A model generated the notes under the pieces. It was given only the letters and a program-made list of their open reading frames with translations, searched no databases and was not told the DNA's origin. The position numbers were made by a program, and so were the translations under genes. From Flavobacterium sp. (GTDB taxonomy: Bacteria > Bacteroidota > Bacteroidia > Flavobacteriales > Flavobacteriaceae), in contig NZ_SEBR01000018.1 of assembly GCF_004295795.1 (NCBI RefSeq), positions 1 through 64,000 on the forward strand: a DNA stretch of 64,000 nucleotides, read 5' to 3'. Shown here piece by piece: positions 7,650 to 16,011 of this stretch. Within the stretch, counting starts at the first letter, position 1; every line of letters begins with the position of its first letter.

Positions 7650-8872
7650 AAGATTTACTTAAAAAATACGAGAACAAAACGCCTGAAATCGTCTTCAACT
7701 GGAAAGATCCCGAAACGGATGCCGAAGGTTGGACAGTCATAAACTCGCTTCGCGGAGGCGCGGCCGGCGGTGGAACGCGCATGAGAAAAGGCCTTGACCA
7801 GAACGAGGTTTTGTCGCTCGCGAAGACTATGGAAGTGAAATTCACGGTTTCCGGTCCGGCGATCGGCGGTGCGAAGTCGGGAATCAATTTCGATCCGAAC
7901 GATCCCAGAAAAGACGAAGTTCTGCGCCGTTGGTACAAAGCCGTTTCCCCGCTTTTGAAAAGTTACTACGGAACCGGAGGCGATCTGAACGTAGACGAAA
8001 TCCACGAAGTGATCCCGATGACCGAAGAATGTGGCGTCTGGCATCCGCAGGAAGGCGTTTTCAACGGCCACTTCAAACCGAGTGAAGCCGACAAGATCAA
8101 CCGCATCGGACAATTGCGCCAAGGCGTCATCAAAGTGATCGAAAACCCGAGATTTTCTCCTGACGTAACCCGAAAATACACGGTGGCCGACATGATCACA
8201 GGTTACGGGGTTGCCGAAGGCGTGCGTCATTTCTACGATATTTACGGAGGCGAGATCAAAGGCAAGAAAGCCATCGTGCAAGGTTTTGGAAACGTAGGCT
8301 CGGCCGCTGCTTTTTACTTGGCCGAAATGGGAGTGAAAGTAGTCGGAATCATCGATCGCGACGGCGGACTTTTGAATGCGGAAGGATTTTCGTACGAAGA
8401 AATCAGAAACCTTTTCCTCAATAAAGACGGAAACAAATTGGTAGCCGAAAACATGATCCCGTTTGCCGAACTCGATTCGAAAGTTTGGGAAACCGGAGCC
8501 GAAATCTTCGCACCTTGCGCGGCTTCGCGCCTGGTCACCAAAGAACAGGTCGACAAAATGGTCGCGAACGGACTCGAAGTGATTTCGTGTGGCGCAAATG
8601 TACCGTTTGCCGATAAGGAAATCTTTTTTGGCCCGATTATGGAAGAAGTCGACTCGAAGGTAAGTCTTGTCCCGGATTTTATCTCGAACTGCGGAATGGC
8701 CCGCGTTTTCGCCTATTTCATGGAAAAACGCGTGCAAATGACAGACGAATCAATTTTCGCGGATATTTCACAGACCATCAAAAAAGCGCTTCAGAAAACG
8801 CACGAACTCAGCGATTCCAAAACGGGAATCAGCGCACGCGCGTTCGAGATCGCGCTTAAGCAACTTGTGTAA
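7646..8872 (+). CDS. Glu/Leu/Phe/Val dehydrogenase
   Basis: An NAD(P)-dependent oxidative deaminase of the Glu/Leu/Phe/Val superfamily, interconverting an amino acid and its 2-oxo acid; cytoplasmic oligomer. The dimerisation domain has the substrate-site glycine-rich segment LRGGAAGGGTRM and the catalytic lysine segment GPAIGGAKSGI. The Rossmann domain has VQGFGNVGSAAAFYLAEMG followed by an acidic strand end VVGIIDRDG, which suggests NAD preference. The C-terminal region contains FAPCAASRLVT and SNCGMARVF. Which amino acid it acts on cannot be told from this reading. The start at 7646 gives the conventional N terminus (MKDLLKKYENKTPEIVF). Confidence 0.9.
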   Translation: MKDLLKKYENKTPEIVFNWKDPETDAEGWTVINSLRGGAAGGGTRMRKGLDQNEVLSLAKTMEVKFTVSGPAIGGAKSGINFDPNDPRKDEVLRRWYKAVSPLLKSYYGTGGDLNVDEIHEVIPMTEECGVWHPQEGVFNGHFKPSEADKINRIGQLRQGVIKVIENPRFSPDVTRKYTVADMITGYGVAEGVRHFYDIYGGEIKGKKAIVQGFGNVGSAAAFYLAEMGVKVVGIIDRDGGLLNAEGFSYEEIRNLFLNKDGNKLVAENMIPFAELDSKVWETGAEIFAPCAASRLVTKEQVDKMVANGLEVISCGANVPFADKEIFFGPIMEEVDSKVSLVPDFISNCGMARVFAYFMEKRVQMTDESIFADISQTIKKALQKTHELSDSKTGISARAFEIALKQLV

Positions 8873-8921
8873 AAGGCAATTTATTTTCGCTATTTTCGTT
8901 ATATCCAAAACGCTCAAAACC

Positions 8922-9851
8922 ATGAACGTCCACAAAAATCCAAGCAAATCCGACCAGATCGCGAGCGACAACAAAAAAATTTCGCTGGGAATCACGACGG
9001 CTTTGTTCGTCCTGATTTTCCTGACGCTTTTCTTTATCCGATTTACCGATTCGATGATCCTGAATCCTGAATTGATGGAAGAAGGCGGCGGTGGCGGTGG
9101 CGACGTGGCGGTGAATTTCGGCGACAGCGACGTTGGAATGGGCGACAATTTCAAGAATATCGAACCCGTAAAAACGACGGCAAAAGCCACACCGCAACCA
9201 AAAGCATCGGCTAGCGAGATATTGGCCAGCGACAATGACGATGCGCCGGTCGTGGCCGAAACCCGAAAATCATCCGAAAAACCGAAGAAAACCGAAGAAC
9301 CTTTGAAGCCAGTCGAAAAACCGGCTCCGAAACCTTCAAAATCGACCACGGACGCACTTTCCGACCTTTTGGGCGGATCGAATAAAGGCGGCGATGGTGA
9401 CGACGGTAAAGCCGGCAACAAAGGCAGTCGCGACGGCGATCCTTATGCACGCGGCTACAACGGAGGCGGCGGATCTGGCGGTGGAAAAGGCGGCGGCAAC
9501 GGAACGGGCGAAGGCATCGGTTCTGGTTCAGGCTATGGCGGTGGAAGCGGTGGCGGCCGTGGCACCGGCGTCGGAAACGGGAATTATTCCCTCGGAAACA
9601 GAAAACCGCTCAGCAAGCCAAAACCAAATTATACTTGTAACGAGGAAGGCCAGGTCGCAGTAAAGATTTGGGTGGACAGAAACGGAAAAGTGACTCGCGC
9701 CCAAGCTGGTGACCGAGGTACGACAAATGGTGCAAAATGTCTCGCAGACCAAGCCGAAAGAGCCGCACTTGACACCAAATGGGAAACAGACAGCGACGCT
9801 CCCGAAACCCAAGTAGGAAAAATCATTTACAGTTTCAGATTGACGGAGTAA
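8922..9851 (+). CDS. TonB-like energy transducer
   Basis: A 309-aa inner-membrane protein with TM helix at about 23-42, a long periplasmic linker rich in Pro/Lys and then in Gly (residues roughly 55-225), and a C-terminal domain of about 75 residues resembling the TonB C-terminal fold (VAVKIWVDRNGKVTRAQ, then VGKIIYSFRL). The ATG at 8922 was preferred because the longer frame from 8865 overlaps the upstream gene and would put an extra hydrophobic stretch before the anchor. TonB proteins pass proton-motive force to outer-membrane receptors such as SusC. In flavobacteria I recall this gene following exbB/exbD homologues; here neither is present, and the preceding gene is the dehydrogenase. Confidence 0.75.
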   Translation: MNVHKNPSKSDQIASDNKKISLGITTALFVLIFLTLFFIRFTDSMILNPELMEEGGGGGGDVAVNFGDSDVGMGDNFKNIEPVKTTAKATPQPKASASEILASDNDDAPVVAETRKSSEKPKKTEEPLKPVEKPAPKPSKSTTDALSDLLGGSNKGGDGDDGKAGNKGSRDGDPYARGYNGGGGSGGGKGGGNGTGEGIGSGSGYGGGSGGGRGTGVGNGNYSLGNRKPLSKPKPNYTCNEEGQVAVKIWVDRNGKVTRAQAGDRGTTNGAKCLADQAERAALDTKWETDSDAPETQVGKIIYSFRLTE

Positions 9852-9870
9852 CATCCGTCTTTTTTTATTT

Positions 9871-11091
9871 ATGACATACCAGGAAACGGTGAATTGGATG
9901 TTCAACCAATTGCCGATGTACCAGACACAGGGCGCGTCCGCGTTCCGAAAAGACCTAGACAACACTTATCTTTTGGCCGATTATCTCGAAAATCCCGAGA
10001 AGAAGCTCGTGTGCATCCACGTGGCCGGAACCAATGGAAAGGGCTCGACTTCTCACCTGCTCGCGTCTGTTTTTCAGCAAGCGGGCTACAAAACGGGCTT
10101 GTTCACCTCGCCTCACCTCAAGGATTACCGCGAGCGCATCAAGATTGACGGAGACGCGATTTCGGAGGATTACATCATCGGATTCATCCAAAAGCACAAA
10201 TCGTTTTTCGAAGCCAACAACCTGAGTTTTTTCGAGATGTCCGTCGGATTGGCTTTTCAATACTTCGTCGAGGAAAACGTTGACATCGCCATTATAGAAA
10301 CCGGATTGGGCGGACGTCTCGATTCGACGAACATCGTGACACCGCTGGTTTCGGTAGTCACGAATATCGGTTTCGACCACATGACGTTTCTCGGGACGAC
10401 TTTGGATTCGATCGCATCTGAAAAAGCCGGAATCATCAAGCCGAATGTTCCGGTTGTGATTGGCGAAACGACTGCCGAAACCAAGAAAGTATTTCAGGCT
10501 AAGGCCGATGAGACGCGATCGCCGATTGTTTTCGCATCTGAAACCGTTTCTGAAAACTGGCCTTCCGACTTGCTCGGCGATTACCAGGTCGCCAATAAAA
10601 AAACGGCTTTGGCTGCTTTGCGTCAGATTCAGAAACAGCAAAAATTCGATATTTCGGATGAAAACATCAAATCAGGATTTCTCAACGTCGTCAAAAACAC
10701 CGGATTGCTTGGCCGCTGGCAGCAAATCCAAGCCAATCCGACGGTAATTTGCGACACGGCACACAACCGCCACGGACTCGAAATCGTGATGCGACAGGTT
10801 CTGAAACAGGATTTCCACAAACTGCACATCGTTCTGGGCGTCGTGAACGACAAAGATTTGCTCGACATCCTTCCTGTTTTTCCAAAAAGCGCCACTTATT
10901 ATTTCTGCAAACCAAATATCCCGCGAGGACTTGATCAGGACATTTTGAAAACCGAAGCCGAAGCTTTCGACCTTTACGGACAAGCATTCCGTTCTGTTTC
11001 AGAAGCTTATCGCACAGCACTCGAAAACGCCGACAGCCGCGACTTCATCTACGTTGGCGGCAGCACTTTTGTAGTTGCAGAAATTTTGTAA
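9871..11091 (+). CDS. folC: Bifunctional folylpolyglutamate/dihydrofolate synthase
   Basis: Adds glutamate to dihydropteroate and to folates in the cytoplasm. Mur-ligase fold: ATP-binding loop HVAGTNGKGSTSHL (about residues 50-63), folate-site segment GLFTSPHLKDYRERI, the FPGS signature ETGLGGRLDSTN, then the TNIGFDHMTFLG magnesium-site region and the C-terminal domain segment DTAHNRHG. The 406-aa length is typical. It lies 19 bases after the TonB-like gene on the same strand and is probably co-transcribed with it. The 3' end is followed within 85 bases by tRNA-Val. Confidence 0.95.
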   Translation: MTYQETVNWMFNQLPMYQTQGASAFRKDLDNTYLLADYLENPEKKLVCIHVAGTNGKGSTSHLLASVFQQAGYKTGLFTSPHLKDYRERIKIDGDAISEDYIIGFIQKHKSFFEANNLSFFEMSVGLAFQYFVEENVDIAIIETGLGGRLDSTNIVTPLVSVVTNIGFDHMTFLGTTLDSIASEKAGIIKPNVPVVIGETTAETKKVFQAKADETRSPIVFASETVSENWPSDLLGDYQVANKKTALAALRQIQKQQKFDISDENIKSGFLNVVKNTGLLGRWQQIQANPTVICDTAHNRHGLEIVMRQVLKQDFHKLHIVLGVVNDKDLLDILPVFPKSATYYFCKPNIPRGLDQDILKTEAEAFDLYGQAFRSVSEAYRTALENADSRDFIYVGGSTFVVAEIL

Positions 11092-11108
11092 TTTTTTTTC
11101 GATTTTGC

Positions 11109-11138
11109 TTGCAGTTCTAAAAAACTGGCCTATATTTG
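11109..11138 (+). promoter_or_regulatory. Promoter for tRNA-Val
   Basis: TTG at 11109-11111, 19-nt spacer, then TATATTTG at 11131-11138, a full Bacteroidota -33/-7 pair 36 bases before the tRNA 5' end. Confidence 0.65.
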
Positions 11139-11174
11139 CACTCGCAATCAGGAACAATACTGAAAGCGAAAATA

Positions 11175-11249
11175 GGGCGATTAGCTCAGCTGGTTCAGAG
11201 CACCTCGTTTACACCGAGGGGGTCGGGGGTTCGAACCCCTCATCGCCCA
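11175..11249 (+). tRNA. tRNA-Val (anticodon TAC)
   Basis: Complete cloverleaf: acceptor GGGCGAT/ATCGCCC, D arm GCTC-GAGC, anticodon stem CCTCG/CGAGG with loop TTTACAC (anticodon TAC, reading GUA valine codons), variable region, T arm GGGGG-TTCGAAC-CCCTC, and discriminator A at 11249. CCA is not encoded. Transcribed alone, with a terminator right behind it. Confidence 0.97.
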
Positions 11250-11253
11250 CAAG

Positions 11254-11282
11254 AAAAGCTTCACTTTTGTGAAGCTTTTTTT
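11254..11282 (+). terminator. Terminator after tRNA-Val
   Basis: Stem AAAAGCTTCAC (11254-11264) pairs perfectly with GTGAAGCTTTT (11269-11279), a 4-nt loop, followed by more T. Confidence 0.75.
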
Positions 11283-11286
11283 ATTT

Positions 11287-11372
11287 GTAAAAATGGGAAT
11301 CAAAAGCTTTTCGCTTTTGTAATTCCCATTTTTGCAAATAAAAAGAAAGCCGCCCTTTCAGGCGGCTTTTCT
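11287..11372. terminator. Two further hairpins downstream of tRNA-Val
   Basis: A long, nearly perfect inverted repeat (about 11287-11333, built on AATGGGAATCAAAAGC and its complement) is followed by a classic terminator-like hairpin, GCCGCC-CTTTCA-GGCGGC plus TTTT (about 11349-11370). Three consecutive hairpins behind one tRNA are more than termination needs; they may be repeat-element remnants. Confidence 0.5.
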
Positions 11373-11391
11373 TGTGTAGGCTCCCCCCCGG

Positions 11392-11600
11392 GCATCACCG
11401 GAGCGAAGCGGAGGTAACCCCTCATCGCATTCAGAAACTTCCAACTCTTCTTCTGGCTTATCTTATGGAGGTTTCCACCTCTGCATCACCGGAGCGAAGC
11501 GGAGGTAACCCCTCATCGCATTCAGAAAGCTACTAACTCTTTTTTTGGCCTATTTCGAGGCTTCCACCTCTGCATCGCCGGACAACACCTCATGGCACAA
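11392..11600. repeat. Tandem ~90-bp repeat with tRNA-Val 3'-end copies
   Basis: Units start at GCATCACCGG (11392 and 11483) and GCATCGCCGG (11572), periods 91 and 89. The first two contain GGAGCGAAGCGGAGGT and then AACCCCTCATCGC (11416-11428, 11507-11519), identical to 13 nt of the T arm/acceptor of the tRNA (11234-11246). The third unit is shorter and degenerate. In unit 2, ACCTCTGC before it can pair with GCGGAGGT. No ORF is supported here. Confidence 0.7.
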
Positions 11601-12047
11601 AAAAATCCAACTCTTCATTCCAAGTTTCTCGTAAAAGCCTTCACCTGTGACAAACCCCCGTCACCAAACAAAGCAAGCAACTACTCAAAATCATACCACT
11701 TCCAAACGAAATCCGAAGAAACAAGTCCGAAAACAGTTCGTTGAAAAACCAACGAAGTCTCCGTAAACAAAAAATCGGAACAAAAGAACCATCCAACTGT
11801 TAGCCATCTTTTTTAAGAAGTTAAAATCAAAAAAAGTCTCCATCCACCAATGCATCAGAATAAAGATTAGCCAAAAAATAGATCTCAAAACCTCCGCTCC
11901 TTCCGATCCCAATTCTCCAACTGCAAAGCCCAATCGGCAAAAAATGCAAAACTTCCCAATCCAAACAAAAAACAAATTCCGATCATCTTCGTATCTTTCA
12001 AAAGCCTGATGCGCGCGATTTCGCCACCAATCCAAAAGCCACGAAGA
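11601..12047. other. Gene-poor stretch before MscS gene
   Basis: About 450 bases with no convincing gene. Minus-strand open frames exist (11691-12053, and a short one ending near 11885 whose residues look protein-like), but none has a good start, signal or recognisable family. A near-match to a -7 box, TATCTTTC, sits at 11992-11999. Confidence 0.4.
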
Positions 12048-13697
12048 ATGCACAGAGTTTTGTCCTCCTCAAAAAATCAACTCCACATTGCCGTTTTCTT
12101 TTTTCTGCTGTTTTTGTCGACAATAGCAAATGCACAATCGCTTCTGCCAGGTGAAAGCGAGGAACAAAAGGTCGCGCCCACAGTCGCCGAAGATTCACTC
12201 GGAAGACAGACGCCACGCGGAGCAGTAAGCGGATTCTTCAAAGCGGTAGCTGACCAGAAGTACAGCCGGGCCAGCCAATACATGGAACTTTCCCGCGGAC
12301 AAAGAAGCGAAAGGCAACGCACCAAACTCGTGAAATCGCTCCAAAGTCTGCTGGATCACGGAGGCGACATCATGCCCTATTCGTGGATAAGCAACACCGC
12401 GACCGGCCGCCTGGACGACGAACTCGATCCTGATGCAGACTTGGTTGGAAGCGTGACTTACAATGGAAAACTGATCAACCTGTTCGTGACAAACACAGGA
12501 AAGGACGACGCGCCGGTGTGGCGATTTTCGGCCGGGACGATCAACGAGATCGCCGGCATAAGAACTGCCGATCCTTTGCTGGTCGACCGCATCCTTCCCG
12601 AAGCACTGCGCGAAAGATTGGTTGGAGGCGTGCCTTTAGGACATTGGCTCGCGGTAATTATCCTGATCATCGTCGCCTATCTTTTCTCTTGGGCTTTGGT
12701 CGCTCTAATTTGTTTCCTGCTGCATGCCCTTTGGTCGCGAGCCAGAGTGGAACACGTCGACGCTGCCATAAAAGCGCTCAATCTTCCTGTTCGACTCTAT
12801 CTGTCGGTTTGGGTTTTCGCTTTCCTTTCGCAACAGGCCGGCATTTCGATAATCATCCGGCAACGCTTGAGCACGCTCACGGTAATCATCGGCATTTTGG
12901 CAATCCTGATCCTGTTTTGGAGAGGAACCGATTATTTCGGCGATCTGGGAAAACAACGGTTTACGCGTCTCAATCGCGCATCGGCCGTATCGATCACGTT
13001 ATTCCTGAGACGCACGATCAAAGGCGCCATTATCGTTTTTGGCGTCATCGCGATTCTGGGAACGTTCGGAGTCGACGTAAGAACGGGAATCGCGGCGCTT
13101 GGAATTGGCGGTTTGGCACTTGCCTTGGGCGCTCAAAAAACGATAGAGAATTTCGTGGGAAGCGTGACGCTGATTGCCGACCAACCGCTTCGCGTGGGCG
13201 ATTTGTGCAAAGTTGGAGAACATTCGGGTACGGTCGAACAGATCGGGATGCGTTCCACCAAATTGCGCACTGGCGAGCGAACGGTCGTCACGATCCCGAA
13301 TGGCGATCTCGCAGCCACCCGAATCGAAAACCTGCAACACCGCGACCGCTTTCACTTCCACCACATTTTCCAGTTGCGAACCGAAACGACGCCAGCGCAG
13401 TTGCGAACTGTATTGCGCGAACTCCGGGCGACGCTCGACACAAACAAAATGGTGTTTTCCGAGGGCAAAAAAGTGCGTTTTACGGGAATCGGGCAAGGCG
13501 GATACAAGGTCGAGGTCACGGCCTACGTTTCGGCACCGAATTTCGACACTTTCCAGGAAGTGCAGGAAGGCTTGTTGCTTTCGATGATGGACGTAATTGT
13601 CAAGAGCGGCACTTTTTTGGTGCTGTCGTCCCAAACCGTTTATCTGCAAAACGTCAGGAATTCCGCAGCTGACGAAAGTCCAAAATCCGAAAGTTGA
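12048..13697 (+). CDS. MscS-family mechanosensitive channel
   Basis: A 549-aa protein with a signal peptide (hydrophobic core AVFFFLLFLSTIANAQ), a soluble periplasmic N-terminal domain of about 165 residues (RGAVSGFFKAVADQKYSRAS...), then about four to five TM helices and the MscS core. The pore helix and beta domain are recognisable in LGIGGLALALGAQKTIENF and FVGSVTLIADQPLRVGD, followed by SGTVEQIGMRSTKLRT and TIPNG, the usual MscS beta-domain strings. It should release osmolytes under hypo-osmotic stress. The ATG at 12048 was chosen so that the signal peptide is near the N terminus. The extra periplasmic domain makes it longer than E. coli MscS and suggests a paralogue with a modulating domain. 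Confidence 0.9.
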   Translation: MHRVLSSSKNQLHIAVFFFLLFLSTIANAQSLLPGESEEQKVAPTVAEDSLGRQTPRGAVSGFFKAVADQKYSRASQYMELSRGQRSERQRTKLVKSLQSLLDHGGDIMPYSWISNTATGRLDDELDPDADLVGSVTYNGKLINLFVTNTGKDDAPVWRFSAGTINEIAGIRTADPLLVDRILPEALRERLVGGVPLGHWLAVIILIIVAYLFSWALVALICFLLHALWSRARVEHVDAAIKALNLPVRLYLSVWVFAFLSQQAGISIIIRQRLSTLTVIIGILAILILFWRGTDYFGDLGKQRFTRLNRASAVSITLFLRRTIKGAIIVFGVIAILGTFGVDVRTGIAALGIGGLALALGAQKTIENFVGSVTLIADQPLRVGDLCKVGEHSGTVEQIGMRSTKLRTGERTVVTIPNGDLAATRIENLQHRDRFHFHHIFQLRTETTPAQLRTVLRELRATLDTNKMVFSEGKKVRFTGIGQGGYKVEVTAYVSAPNFDTFQEVQEGLLLSMMDVIVKSGTFLVLSSQTVYLQNVRNSAADESPKSES

Positions 13698-13726
13698 ACC
13701 GTTTACCCTAATTTCATCGGCACTCG

Positions 13727-13754
13727 TTGCAAGAAATCTGTTGCAATTTTTTTT
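13727..13754 (+). terminator. Terminator after MscS gene
   Basis: TTGCAA (13727-13732) and TTGCAA (13741-13746), each self-complementary, form a stem followed by eight T. It starts 30 bases after the stop codon. Confidence 0.5.
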
Positions 13755-13894
13755 GCCACATTTTTTTTGCAACAATTTTGAACTGTTCCCAAAAAGTCGG
13801 TACACGAGCAATACCGTAACATCGGGCAAAAATCCTTATCAATTCCTTAAACCGCGGCAGCGCCCGAATTTGTTCATTTGCGAACAAAAAATTC

Positions 13895-14122
13895 ATGGTT
13901 TACCCCTACGCTTCCATACTCGAATTCCTTAAGGCCGAATTTGTCCTCGACGGACAGACGATCGAAAATCCGGAAGCTTTCTTTCGCGAAAATGCCGACC
14001 TTTTTCTCGAGTCCTTTCCGTCAGAAACTCAATACGGATTCGCCCAGCAACACTTTAGCGACTACGCCCGCACGCACAAACTGCTCATCCAAAACAAGGA
14101 AATTTCGCTGGAACTGATTTAG
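13895..14122 (+). CDS. Small hypothetical protein, 75 aa
   Basis: A 75-residue, soluble, mostly helical protein (MVYPYASILEFLKAEFV start; acidic middle; ends ISLELI). No signal or membrane segment and no recognised family. Residue composition and lack of rare runs look like a real gene, and nothing overlaps it on the other strand. It stands alone between the MscS gene and a convergent receiver gene. Confidence 0.55.
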   Translation: MVYPYASILEFLKAEFVLDGQTIENPEAFFRENADLFLESFPSETQYGFAQQHFSDYARTHKLLIQNKEISLELI

Positions 14123-14167
14123 TTTATACCGATTTCCAACCGATAAAATTCTCGAAAATCCACAAAT

Positions 14168-14623
14168 TCAAGGCGTAAGCAAATACTGTTTCTTGCCTAT
14201 CGGGAATCGCGGTTCGGTTTTGGAAATGGCCACCAACTTGAGCATCAATTCCCTGATTTGTTCGGGATCGGACGGTTTTATCGCGTAATAATGCGCGCCC
14301 ATCGCGTAGCAGTAATCGATCATTTCCTTGTTGGAATTCGTCGAAAGGATCACCAACCGCGAGAAATCTTTCACGTGCGGAATGATCTTCACGTGCTTCA
14401 GGCAGCCAAGACCGTCGACTACCGGCATGTTGAGATCGATCAGGATCAGTTTTGGAACGTCGCTCGCGTTGAGTTTCCGTATGAGTGCCAGACTCGAACC
14501 GAATTGTTCCAATTTGACTTCCGGTGCGACCTCAGAAATGATATCGGAATAAACCGCCAGATCGTCCTGGTCGTCGTCAACGTGAAACCAGTGATTGGCA
14601 GCGTAAATGTTGGGGAAATTCAT
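14168..14623 (-). CDS. Stand-alone response regulator receiver
   Basis: A 151-aa single-domain receiver. Acidic pocket DDDQDD near the N terminus, phospho-acceptor Asp in LILIDLNMPVVDG, switch Ser/Thr in VILSTNSNK and Lys in AIKPSDPEQ. There is no output domain, so it would act by protein contact, as CheY or Rcp-type receivers do. An in-frame ATG at 14662 would add 13 poorly conserved-looking residues; the shorter start is preferred but uncertain. A second receiver of the same DDDQDD type lies at 44224-44685. No adjacent kinase. Confidence 0.85.
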   Translation of the reverse strand: MNFPNIYAANHWFHVDDDQDDLAVYSDIISEVAPEVKLEQFGSSLALIRKLNASDVPKLILIDLNMPVVDGLGCLKHVKIIPHVKDFSRLVILSTNSNKEMIDYCYAMGAHYYAIKPSDPEQIRELMLKLVAISKTEPRFPIGKKQYLLTP

Positions 14624-14682
14624 AATATGATCTGATTTGGCTTGGGCGTTGACGGATGCCATTTTGCAGTGGCAACCTAACT

Positions 14683-14690
14683 CAAAGCTA
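14683..14690 (-). promoter_or_regulatory. Promoter -7 box TAGCTTTG (minus)
   Basis: TAGCTTTG on the minus strand, upstream of both candidate starts of the receiver gene. No -33 TTG at the expected spacing. Confidence 0.4.
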
Positions 14691-14909
14691 GCACACGATG
14701 GCGATTTGCGGCTTATAGGTTTTCACCGATTCGGTTGTATGATTTGTGATTCCGACGCCTTTTTTGTTCCAAATCTGGGTGGCATCCGCTTGACGGATAT
14801 TGATGAAATCCCGACGAATATTCATCAGCAAAAAAATTTCTGATGGATTTCAGTAAGTTTGGATCGCGTTATGGCAAACAAAAAAATCCGACGCAAGCCA
14901 AAAATCGAA

Positions 14910-14940
14910 TTGCCATATCCAAAATTCGATGCTATGTTTG
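14910..14940 (+). promoter_or_regulatory. Promoter for the gene at 14986
   Basis: TTG at 14910-14912, 20-nt spacer, TATGTTTG at 14933-14940. It leaves a leader of about 40 nt to the ATG at 14986 and rules out the in-frame start at 14929. Confidence 0.6.
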
Positions 14941-14985
14941 CCGCGGCACAATCTATTGTCCTTTCAACCCAATAAACACCAAAAA

Positions 14986-15498
14986 ATGGAACAAGACGAA
15001 ATCATCATTACACTGGAACCGGGCGATTCCACAACGGCATTGCTGAAATTATCGAACGATCTGAAAAACAAGCTCGCTGCGCGTTTCGGAAACCAATACG
15101 AAGTCAGCTCGGGCGACTTCACCAAACCCGAAAAAGATTGGTCGCATGAGATCAAGATCAGGAAAGGCAGTAAAGTTGGAGCTTCGGTCGATCTCAAATG
15201 GGAAAAATCGAAACGCGAAATCGTGAAAGTCGACGTGGACGAATCTACGAAACTCGGTACGATGATCACGCTTGGCGTATTGGTTCCGCTACTTTTGATA
15301 GGCGCTTACATGGGCTATAACAACATCGCGCCGCTGGACTTTTTGCCGGGCAGAAAAATTGCCGGCGGATTGGGCGGATTAATCGCGTTGATTCCCGGAT
15401 TGATCATCGTGTTTGTACTGAAATCGGCGTTGCTCAAGGGCGAGAAAGCCGAAAATGCCCAGTTGGTCGCGAGCGTGAAAGAGGCCGTTAAAGCTTGA
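14986..15498 (+). CDS. Hypothetical membrane protein, 170 aa
   Basis: Soluble N-terminal domain (MEQDEIIITLEPGDSTTALLKL...) of about 80 residues, then two TM helices (LGTMITLGVLVPLLLIGAYM and GGLGGLIALIPGLIIVFVL) and a short basic/acidic tail. Not recognised as a named family. The layout (a small alpha/beta domain plus two helices) suggests a membrane-anchored binding protein, but this is only inference. Monocistronic. Confidence 0.75.
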   Translation: MEQDEIIITLEPGDSTTALLKLSNDLKNKLAARFGNQYEVSSGDFTKPEKDWSHEIKIRKGSKVGASVDLKWEKSKREIVKVDVDESTKLGTMITLGVLVPLLLIGAYMGYNNIAPLDFLPGRKIAGGLGGLIALIPGLIIVFVLKSALLKGEKAENAQLVASVKEAVKA

Positions 15499-15619
15499 TG
15501 TGAAAGACATCGGCAAAAAATCCACTTAGAATATCGCATTTTTCAGGAAGTCGGTTTGCGCAATTTTGCCATGCCGACTTTTTTGTTGCGAACGCTCAGA
15601 CGACGGGATTCGCATCGGC

Positions 15620-15829
15620 TCAAAAATCATCGTTGAGCGCGTCTTTGCCATCGTTTGGATCTCCGAAAAACTTCAGCGAGCACGCGACAGAAACACCGTT
15701 CCCAACCAACATATGCGACACGGACGAAATTTCCCAATCGAGATTTTGCCGCAAATAAGCGTCGATCAGGTTCGAAACTTCCTCTGGATTTTCTCCCGAA
15801 AAAAAGCGCACGGCGGTCGTTGGGTTCAT
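15620..15829 (-). CDS. Small hypothetical protein, 69 aa
   Basis: A 69-residue soluble frame beginning MNPTTAVRFFSGENPEEVS and ending PNDGKDALNDDF. The composition and the alternation of helix and strand look protein-like, and there is no competing frame on the other strand. No family recognised, no clear -7 box upstream. Confidence 0.45.
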   Translation of the reverse strand: MNPTTAVRFFSGENPEEVSNLIDAYLRQNLDWEISSVSHMLVGNGVSVACSLKFFGDPNDGKDALNDDF

Positions 15830-16011
15830 GATTTTGATTTTTGTTATTGGCTAAGGTGGTGAAATTATTGCGGCTGACACGCGTTGAAGTCGGCTAAGAT
15901 CGATTGTTGTAAAGATGAAAAACTGCTTGATACTAATTTTCGATTTTCGAAAACAGGATTTGGCACTCGATAATCCGATAGCGAAATCGAAGCGCTACCA
16001 AATTGCGCTTC

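Noticed and set aside
8768..9421. Minus-strand ORF of 217 aa over the TonB-like gene
   Set aside because: Ser/Phe-rich shadow of the low-complexity linker; no start signals or family.
11691..12053. Minus-strand ORF of 120 aa and a nearby short open frame ending about 11885
   Set aside because: Aromatic-rich, no good start, no family, and overlaps the MscS start; a decayed gene is possible but not supportable.
12518..13672. Plus-strand ORF of 384 aa in another frame of the MscS gene
   Set aside because: Arg/His/Pro-rich shadow frame; the MscS frame has the family motifs.
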